Shown piece after piece: positions 22,556 to 28,418 of a DNA stretch of 28,418 nucleotides; position 1 is the first letter of the stretch; each line of letters starts with the position of its first letter. A model generated the notes under the pieces. That model saw nothing but the letters and a program-made list of their open reading frames with translations, did not search any database and was not told the origin of the DNA. The position numbers and the translations under genes are program-made. Location of the stretch: contig DDGE01000051.1 of assembly GCA_002337545.1 (NCBI GenBank), positions 16,956-45,373 of the forward strand, written 5' to 3'. Source of the stretch: Phycisphaerales bacterium UBA1910. Its GTDB lineage: Bacteria > Planctomycetota > Phycisphaerae > Phycisphaerales > UBA1924.

Positions 22556-23788
22556 ATGCGAGGCATAGACCGGGTTTCTCATTTTGCGTATGCGCATGGA
22601 GTTCTCACGCCGATCACAGCGGCGTGCTTGATCATCCCATTGTTGGTGATCGCTCCTGGCTGCCAGCAGACGCGTGAATCGAGCCCGGTCCCCTTCGAGG
22701 ATGCGCCGGCATTCCGCTCCGATGGCAGCGCGGCACTGGCGGAGCGATGGTGGATCGCCTTCGATGACCCGGCACTGAACGAACGGATCGATCGGGCGTT
22801 GAACGAGAACTTTTCGCTCGCGGCAGCGTGGGAGCGGCTGCAACAAGCGGACGCGATCGCGAGGCGGGCCCGTTCGGAACGGTCGGCCGATCTGGATGCG
22901 GTTGTTGGCGCTGAACGCACGGAACGCGACGATGGCGCACCAGACGAAACCGAGCTCTCGGTTGGGCTCGAGGCGTCGTACGAGGTCGATCTCTGGGGAC
23001 GCATCGATGCCGCGATCGAGGCGGAGCGTTTGCGTGCTTTCGCGAGTGAAGCGGATTACAAGGCCGCCGCGCTGACGCTCTCTGGTGAGGTCGCGACCAA
23101 CTGGTATACGCTCTCGGTTGCGAGGCTGCAGGTCGACCTGATCCGATCGCAGCTGCAGACGAACGAGAAGGTGCTTGATGTACTGGAACGCCGCTTCGCT
23201 GTCGGGCAATCGGGGAGCGCCGATGTCCTGCGCCAACGCCAGCTTGTGGAATCGACCCGCGAGCAGGTCATTGTGGCCGAGTCGTTTGTGCAGGTTCTTG
23301 AGCACCAGCAGGCCGTGCTGGAGGGACGCCCCCCGCAGCAGGAGTTTGCCTATGCCCCGGCGTTTCTCCCGCGTGTGCCTGCAGCGCCCGCCACCGGATT
23401 GCCGGCGGAGTTGGTCCGACGCCGCCCCGATGTGATAAGCGCGATGTATACGCTCCGAGCCGCGGATGAGGACATCGCGGTCGCAGTTGCTGACACCTAC
23501 CCGCGCCTCAGCCTGAGCGCCTCGGTCTCGACCGCTGCTGATCATGTTTCGGGGCTGTTCAGCGATTGGATCGCACGCATCGCTGCGAATGCTGTTGCGC
23601 CGATCATCGACGGCGACGAGCGGTCTTCTGAGTTTGCACGGGCCGAAGCCGCACAACGGGAACTGCTCGCGGTGTATGCCCAGACGGTCCTGGACGCATT
23701 CAGCGAGGTTGAAGTTTCGCTGACACGAGAGCAGGAGCAGGCTCGTCGTCTCGCGAGTTTGGAGATTCAGTTCGAACTCGCGCGTTAG
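22556..23788 (+). CDS. Outer-membrane efflux lipoprotein (TolC/NodT family), ended early by an amber codon
   Basis: 410 aa as read. It should form the outer-membrane duct of the tripartite RND pump encoded downstream. The signal peptide ends in a lipobox (VIAPGC, Cys36). The first repeat has LAERWWIAFDDPALNERIDRAL, typical of this family, and the second has RRPDVISAMYTLRAADEDI and TYPRLSLSASVS. The reading frame meets TAG at 23786-23788, yet the same frame continues for 76 codons with family-like sequence up to TAA at 24017-24019. Restored, the protein would be 487 residues, the normal length. One C-to-T change in an ancestral CAG would explain it. As it stands the protein lacks the last helices, so it is probably non-functional unless the TAG is a sequencing error or is read through. 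Confidence 0.88.
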   Translation: MRGIDRVSHFAYAHGVLTPITAACLIIPLLVIAPGCQQTRESSPVPFEDAPAFRSDGSAALAERWWIAFDDPALNERIDRALNENFSLAAAWERLQQADAIARRARSERSADLDAVVGAERTERDDGAPDETELSVGLEASYEVDLWGRIDAAIEAERLRAFASEADYKAAALTLSGEVATNWYTLSVARLQVDLIRSQLQTNEKVLDVLERRFAVGQSGSADVLRQRQLVESTREQVIVAESFVQVLEHQQAVLEGRPPQQEFAYAPAFLPRVPAAPATGLPAELVRRRPDVISAMYTLRAADEDIAVAVADTYPRLSLSASVSTAADHVSGLFSDWIARIAANAVAPIIDGDERSSEFARAEAAQRELLAVYAQTVLDAFSEVEVSLTREQEQARRLASLEIQFELAR

Positions 23789-24019
23789 ACCTATCGGCAA
23801 CTCCGGACGCAATACCTCAATGGCGCGACTGATTTCATCGATGTGCTCACTTCTCTTCGTGAACAGCAGCAGATCGAGCGGGATCTGCTCAGCGCCAAGC
23901 TCGAGCTGATCACCTTCCGGATCTCCCTCTATCGGGCACTCGCGGGCGGCTTTGAGACCCCGCATGAAATCGGTGAATCGACGGATGAACCATACGATGG
24001 AGACGAAACGCTTGGCTAA
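23789..24019 (+). pseudogene. Detached in-frame C-terminus of the outer-membrane efflux gene
   Basis: The frame of the truncated gene continues after the TAG as [20 protein letters not shown], then a coiled-coil segment ([21 protein letters not shown]) and the LYRALAGGF signature that ends the TolC/NodT repeat. It stops at TAA 24017-24019. No stop, frameshift or compositional break separates it from the upstream part apart from the single TAG. The next gene starts inside it. Confidence 0.8.
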
Positions 24020-25244
24020 GAAAACCACATCCGACCGGACCCGTCTGTGGACACGCATCGTGCTCTCCGTGGTGATTTGCGTGATGCTGATCGCTGGCGC
24101 TGGCGCCGTCACCTACCTCATTTACTCCACTGAACCCGTCGCGCAGAGCGAGGCGGCGACGAGGAAGAGTGCGGCCCTGGTCGAGGTCACCCAAACAGAG
24201 CGGGGGGACTTCCGACCGCGATTGGCGGTCCTCGGTGTTGTTGAACCCGCGCGGGAACTCATACTCAGCCCACGCGTGAGCGGCCAGATCATCGGGATAG
24301 ACCCACAGTTCATCCCCGGCGGGCTCGTCGTAGAGGGGCATGAGCTTGTCCGCATTGATCCCGCGGACTTTGAGCAGGCCCTGACCATGATGCAGAGTGA
24401 GCATCGGCAGGTGCAGGCTGAGCTGGCCATCGAGGAGGGACGCCAGGCCGTAGCCCGTCAGGAGTTCGAGCTTCTTGGTGAGGAGATCGAGGAAGAGAAC
24501 CGATCGCTTGTGCTGCGTGAGCCGCAGATCGAAGCGATCCGTGCCCGCTTATCCGCAACCGAGGCGGCGGTCCGTCAGGCCGAGCTCGATCTGGAGCGCA
24601 CGAGCGTGCGTGTCCCCTTCGATGCGCAGATCATGACACGCTCGGTGAATCTCGGATCTCAGGTCAGCTCTTCCGACGAGCTCGCTCACCTTGTGGGGAC
24701 GGACGAGTACTGGGTCATGGCGAGCGTGCCGCTGCGTGATCTCCCATGGATTCGATTCGGTGACCGGGACGGCACGGGTGCTCGTGTGCAGGTGTATCAC
24801 AAGGCCGCGTGGCCGGCTGGGGTATACCGAGAAGGCACTGTGGCTCGCCTGATCGGTACCGTGGATGATCAGTCACGGCTCGCGAAGGTGCTCGTCTCGA
24901 TCCCTGATCCGCTGGCTTTGAAAGCCGATGGTCCGAGGATGATTCTGGGCACGATCGTTGAGCTTGAGATCGAGGGCGAAGAGATCCGCGATGTCGTGCG
25001 CCTCGATCGTCAGTACCTGCGGCAGAACGATACCGTTTGGGTCAAGGCCGACGGGCAACTCGACATCAGGGAAACCGAGGTGGTGTACCGGGATTCGCAG
25101 TACGCTTACATCCGCAGCGGGCTCGCTGACGACGAGGATGTTGTCACGACATCGCTGGCTACGGTTTCGCAGGGGCTTGCGTTGCGGGTTCAGGGAGAGC
25201 CTGAAGAATCCGGCCAATCGAAGTCAGGGGACGAAACGCCATGA
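23997..25244 (+). CDS. RND efflux membrane fusion protein (periplasmic adaptor)
   Basis: 415 aa from the ATG at 23997 (METKRLAKK). In-frame ATGs at 23985, 23964 and 23952 are possible, and no strong ribosome binding site decides. One transmembrane anchor (about 19-43) precedes a lipoyl-like half ([20 protein letters not shown], then [16 protein letters not shown]), an alpha-helical hairpin (about 123-200, Glu/Gln-rich) and the returning half ([14 protein letters not shown]). It links pump and duct across the periplasm. The start overlaps the restored end of the outer-membrane gene by 23 nt, so translation may normally be coupled to it. The TGA overlaps the ATG of the pump gene (ATGA). Confidence 0.92.
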   Translation: METKRLAKKTTSDRTRLWTRIVLSVVICVMLIAGAGAVTYLIYSTEPVAQSEAATRKSAALVEVTQTERGDFRPRLAVLGVVEPARELILSPRVSGQIIGIDPQFIPGGLVVEGHELVRIDPADFEQALTMMQSEHRQVQAELAIEEGRQAVARQEFELLGEEIEEENRSLVLREPQIEAIRARLSATEAAVRQAELDLERTSVRVPFDAQIMTRSVNLGSQVSSSDELAHLVGTDEYWVMASVPLRDLPWIRFGDRDGTGARVQVYHKAAWPAGVYREGTVARLIGTVDDQSRLAKVLVSIPDPLALKADGPRMILGTIVELEIEGEEIRDVVRLDRQYLRQNDTVWVKADGQLDIRETEVVYRDSQYAYIRSGLADDEDVVTTSLATVSQGLALRVQGEPEESGQSKSGDETP

Positions 25245-28200
25245 GCGATATCCCCGACGATGGACATGACACCAGCACCCCGATGCGGGGACCGATCGCA
25301 TGGATGGCGCAGAACTCCATTGCTGCAAACCTGCTGATGGTCATCCTGCTTGTCGGCGGTGTCTGGTCCGCGTTCTCTATCCAGAAAGAAGTCTTCCCGG
25401 AGTTCCAGCTCGATATCGTCGAGGTCGATGTCGGTTATCCCGGGGCGGCACCTGCAGAGGTTGAGCAGGGCATCCTGCGTCCGGTCGAGGAAGCGATCCG
25501 CGGCATCGATGGCATCCGTGAGATCACTTCTGAGGCCCGCGAAGGGAACGGCTCGGTCAGCATCGAGCTGGTGCCGGACACCGAGCGGATGAAGGCGTTT
25601 CAGGACATCGACCAGGCGGTCAGCCGCATCCGGACTTTCCCTGATGACATTGAGCAGCCGGAAGTCCGTCTGCAATCGCGCAGGACCGAGGTCATGTCAC
25701 TGGGGCTCTACGGCGATATTGACATCTGGACCCTTCGGAAGCTCGCGGAGCAGCTCCGCGACACCATGCTTGCGGACCCGGAGATCACGCAAGTCGAGCT
25801 GGGACGGGTGCCAGACTACATCACCCATATTGAGATCCCTAGAAATCGGCTCCGTGAGTACGGGCTGACCCTGCCAGATGTGGCGAGCCTCATCGAGGAT
25901 TCCAGCGAGGACATCGCCGCGGGTTCCGTGCAGACCAGCGCCGGGGAGATCCTGCTGCGTGTCTCGGCGCGGAAGCAGTGGTCCGAGCAGTTCGCACAGA
26001 TCGAAATCGTCGCGAGCGATGAAGGGGCAATCGTTACACTCGGCGATATCGCGACGATCCGTGACGGGTTCGAGGAGGGCAACTTCCACTCACAGTTCAA
26101 CAGGACGCCGTCCGTCGAGATCGAGATTTACCGGGTCGGGTCTCAGTCCCCAATTGATATCGCGGACGCGGTCGATCGGGTCATGGCGGGCTACGAGCAG
26201 ACGCTGCCCGAGGGGGTGACCTGGCGGATCGACAACAACAACGCCGAGGATTTCCGCCGACGCCTCTCGCTCGTCATGGAGAACGGGATCATCGCGGTGG
26301 TGATCGTGCTACTCATTCTGGCGTTGTTCCTCGAGCTGCGGCTCGCGTTCTGGGTCATGATGGGTATGACGATCTCGTTCGTAGGTGGGATCATGTTCAT
26401 GCCTGCCTCCGGGCTGAGCATCAACATGATCTCGCTCTTCGGGTTTCTTGTGGTGCTGGGCATCGTGGTGGATGATGCGGTCGTCGTTGGCGAAAATGTC
26501 TATGAGAACCGTCAGCTCGGGATGGGACACCTGAAAGCCGCGGTGCTGGGCGCCCGTGAGATCGCTGGGCCGGTGACATTCAGCATCCTGACGAACATCG
26601 TCGCGTTTATCCCGCTGCTGTTCATCCCCGGCGAGACTGGCAAGTTCTGGAAGCCGCTGCCCGTGGTTGTCATCATCGTGCTCACGGTTTCGCTGTTCGA
26701 GGCGCTCTTTATTCTCCCGGCGCACCTCGCCCACGCGAAGGAGGCCAAGGGGAAGCTCTGGGTCGCCCGCAAGCTGCACGGTGCACAGCAGGCGTTCTCG
26801 CGATTCTTTAGCACCCTGATCGATCTGATCTATCGCCCCCTGCTGCGTGTGGCGCTTCGGTTCCGCTATGTGACCGCGACGGCCGCGCTCGCCCTGTTCT
26901 GGGTCGTGGGCAGCTACTCACTCAGCGCGCATATGGGCATGATCCTGATGCCCGAGGTTTCCGCGGATGAGATCGAGGCTGGCGTTCGTCTGCCCGTAGG
27001 CACGACTCCCGATCAGGCGGCACGCGTTGCGGAAAACGTTACGACCGCGAGCCTCGAGATGTTCGAGGAGCACAACCTCTACGAGGTTGCCGAGGGCATC
27101 AAGACCAATGTGCGTGGGCAGAACTTCATCGATGTCGAGATCGTGATGAAGCCGCCGGAAGAGCGTGATATGACCGCGCGTGAAGTGATCCAGCTCTGGC
27201 GTGACTCCATCGGCGATCTTCCAGGCATCGATCAGATCACCTTCGAGGCCGAGCGGGGTCCTGGCGGGCATCGTCCCGATGTCAGTGTGGACCTGAGCCA
27301 CAGCAACATCGACACGCTTGAGCAGGCCGCGATGGCATTGGTCGCCCGGGCGGAGCAGTTCAGCAACACCCGCGATGTGAGCGATAACTACAACAGCGGG
27401 AAGACCCAGTTCGACTTCCGACTCACACCCGAAGGACGCGCACTGGGCCTGACCCCTGCGGAGATCGGTGGGCAGATCCGCGGTGCTTTTTATGGATCGC
27501 TTGCGTTGCGCCTGTTGCGGGGCACAAACGAGATCGAGGTTCGTGTCAAGCTCCCGGAGGACGAGCGAAAAGACATCCATCATCTGGAGGACTTTGTCGT
27601 TCAGACCCCGAGCGGGGCGGAGGTGCCACTGCTCGATGTCGCCGAGATCACTCAGGGCGAGGCCTTTACGAGCATCAACCGCCGGGACGGGCGACGCGTC
27701 GTGAATGTCTCAATGGATGTCGAACCAGCCCGCACAACCGGCCAAATTATCACGGCGCTCAACCGGGAAGTGCTGCCGGAACTGCGGGCCAGCTACCCAG
27801 GGCTCACATGGACCTTCGAGGGCAGCGACGCGGAGATGCGTGAGGCGACCTCCGCCCTCTGGAGCGGGTTCGGGCTGGCGATGTTCGTGATCTACGCGCT
27901 CCTCGCGATCGCGTTCCGGAGCTACATCCAGCCGCTGATTGTTCTGTCGGCGATCCCGTTCGGCATCATCGGTGCGGTGATCGGGCACATGCTGCTTGGT
28001 TACGACCTTTCGCTCGTCAGTCTCATGGGCGTGATCGCCCTCTCTGGCGTGGTTGTGAATGATTCGCTGATCATGATCGATTACGCGAACCGCAAACGCG
28101 GAGACGACACGCCGTTCGACGCGATTCTCAAGGCGGGCGTTCGGAGGTTCCGACCGATCTTCCTGACCACAGCAACAACATTCTTCGGCCTTACACCCAT

Positions 28201-28369
28201 CATCCTCGAGAGCTCGCTGCAGGCACAGTACATCGTGCCCATGGCGATCTCGCTCGGGTTCGGTATCGTTTTCGCAACCGCGATTATCCTGCTGCTCGTT
28301 CCGTGCCTGTATCTCATCGTGGAAGACGGCAAGCGGATTATCGAACTCGGATTCGGCTCGCCTCGATAA
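25241..28369 (+). CDS. RND-family efflux pump, inner-membrane permease
   Basis: 1042 aa, the usual length. A proton-driven exporter (HAE-like) with twelve transmembrane helices: TM1 near residues 27-46, a large periplasmic loop with the porter domains, a bundle from about 345, then a second loop and bundle. The proton-relay helix TM4 carries [14 protein letters not shown] with Asp411-Asp412, corresponding to AcrB Asp407-Asp408. In TM10 the AcrB-type Lys is replaced ([16 protein letters not shown]), as in a large non-AcrB RND subgroup. Conserved [11 protein letters not shown] and [21 protein letters not shown] segments are intact. The substrate is unknown. ATGA overlap couples it to the adaptor gene. 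Nothing identifiable lies in the 49 nt after the stop. Confidence 0.95.
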   Translation: MSDIPDDGHDTSTPMRGPIAWMAQNSIAANLLMVILLVGGVWSAFSIQKEVFPEFQLDIVEVDVGYPGAAPAEVEQGILRPVEEAIRGIDGIREITSEAREGNGSVSIELVPDTERMKAFQDIDQAVSRIRTFPDDIEQPEVRLQSRRTEVMSLGLYGDIDIWTLRKLAEQLRDTMLADPEITQVELGRVPDYITHIEIPRNRLREYGLTLPDVASLIEDSSEDIAAGSVQTSAGEILLRVSARKQWSEQFAQIEIVASDEGAIVTLGDIATIRDGFEEGNFHSQFNRTPSVEIEIYRVGSQSPIDIADAVDRVMAGYEQTLPEGVTWRIDNNNAEDFRRRLSLVMENGIIAVVIVLLILALFLELRLAFWVMMGMTISFVGGIMFMPASGLSINMISLFGFLVVLGIVVDDAVVVGENVYENRQLGMGHLKAAVLGAREIAGPVTFSILTNIVAFIPLLFIPGETGKFWKPLPVVVIIVLTVSLFEALFILPAHLAHAKEAKGKLWVARKLHGAQQAFSRFFSTLIDLIYRPLLRVALRFRYVTATAALALFWVVGSYSLSAHMGMILMPEVSADEIEAGVRLPVGTTPDQAARVAENVTTASLEMFEEHNLYEVAEGIKTNVRGQNFIDVEIVMKPPEERDMTAREVIQLWRDSIGDLPGIDQITFEAERGPGGHRPDVSVDLSHSNIDTLEQAAMALVARAEQFSNTRDVSDNYNSGKTQFDFRLTPEGRALGLTPAEIGGQIRGAFYGSLALRLLRGTNEIEVRVKLPEDERKDIHHLEDFVVQTPSGAEVPLLDVAEITQGEAFTSINRRDGRRVVNVSMDVEPARTTGQIITALNREVLPELRASYPGLTWTFEGSDAEMREATSALWSGFGLAMFVIYALLAIAFRSYIQPLIVLSAIPFGIIGAVIGHMLLGYDLSLVSLMGVIALSGVVVNDSLIMIDYANRKRGDDTPFDAILKAGVRRFRPIFLTTATTFFGLTPIILESSLQAQYIVPMAISLGFGIVFATAIILLLVPCLYLIVEDGKRIIELGFGSPR

Positions 28370-28418
28370 GTATGGCAGCGCACGCGACCGTGGACTCGTA
28401 TTCGTATTGAGGCCTATC

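Noticed and set aside
22550..24112. 520-codon open frame on the reverse strand across the efflux genes
   Set aside because: It is antisense to a well-supported outer-membrane factor and adaptor, is Arg-rich, has no domain and no ribosome binding site. Long antisense frames are common at this GC content.
25241..28369. Loss of the TM10 lysine in the RND pump as a sign of inactivation
   Set aside because: The N-D-S replacement in GVVVNDSLI is, to my knowledge, the normal state in a large non-AcrB RND subgroup; the two TM4 Asp are intact.
1..28418. CRISPR arrays, tRNA or rRNA genes, phage or insertion sequences
   Set aside because: I looked on both strands for regular repeats, transposase or integrase motifs and RNA gene signatures and saw none; intergenic spaces are too short for most of these.
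1..28418. Abundant CGATCG/GCGATC words as a HIP1-like or DNA-uptake signal
   Set aside because: They occur mostly inside genes at frequent codon pairs (GCG ATC, GCC GAT) and are explained by codon usage; a count against a codon-shuffled control would be needed to claim more.

Overview
The window looks like chromosomal DNA of a GC-rich (about 60% by eye) planctomycete, most likely of class Phycisphaerae. This is inferred from three exported-protein signatures near the left end. One is a pseudopilin-like protein with a prepilin leader and a C-terminal DGH motif. The second is a secreted protein ending in a tandem EF-hand-like dockerin module. The third has a PEP-CTERM-like tail (hydrophobic stretch, then four Arg). 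A CxxCGYxL zinc-ribbon membrane protein and a palindromic GGCGTCCCGCC-type intergenic repeat fit the same group. I see no phage, insertion sequence, CRISPR array, rRNA or tRNA; most genes are housekeeping genes.

Layout. 1-1509 (-): 3'-truncated tyrS, preceded by the pseudopilin-like gene. 1695-3432 (+): dockerin-type and PEP-CTERM-type exported proteins, ended by a strong terminator. 3484-6070 (-): UDP-glucose dehydrogenase, a zinc-ribbon membrane protein and a solo beta-class DNA methyltransferase, apparently one operon. 6241-10888 (+): class I methyltransferase, long-chain polyprenyl diphosphate synthase, a four-helix membrane protein and an asparagine synthetase, tightly packed. 10917-10994: long inverted repeat. 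11007-11942 (-): MscS channel. 12219-13052 (+): Tat/lipoprotein-type peptidoglycan amidase. 13093-15927 (-): HPt protein, REC-GGDEF response regulator, SlyX, small lipoprotein and YggS. 16123-16821 (+): nadD, abutting convergent metK (16822-18006, -). 18147-19828 (+): purM and mscL. 19880-21865 (+): arsR-arsC-acr3 arsenic resistance operon, then ohr. 22556-28369 (+): tripartite RND efflux operon (outer-membrane factor, membrane fusion protein, RND pump).

How genes work together. The arsenic operon forms a complete sense-reduce-export circuit. The RND operon would form an envelope-spanning pump, but its outer-membrane component has an in-frame amber codon about 77 codons before its apparent natural end. 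The HPt protein and REC-GGDEF protein look like the output end of a phosphorelay controlling cyclic-di-GMP; no kinase is in the window. MscS and MscL together suggest protection against hypo-osmotic shock.

No wholly new multi-gene system is evident. The best leads are the amber-interrupted efflux gene, the asparagine synthetase with a low-GC core and an altered glutamine-site motif, the palindromic repeat, and several genes whose starts sit six to eight bases after a -10-like hexamer with no Shine-Dalgarno (possible leaderless mRNAs). No gene-free stretch exceeds 300 bases; the longest is 11943-12218.
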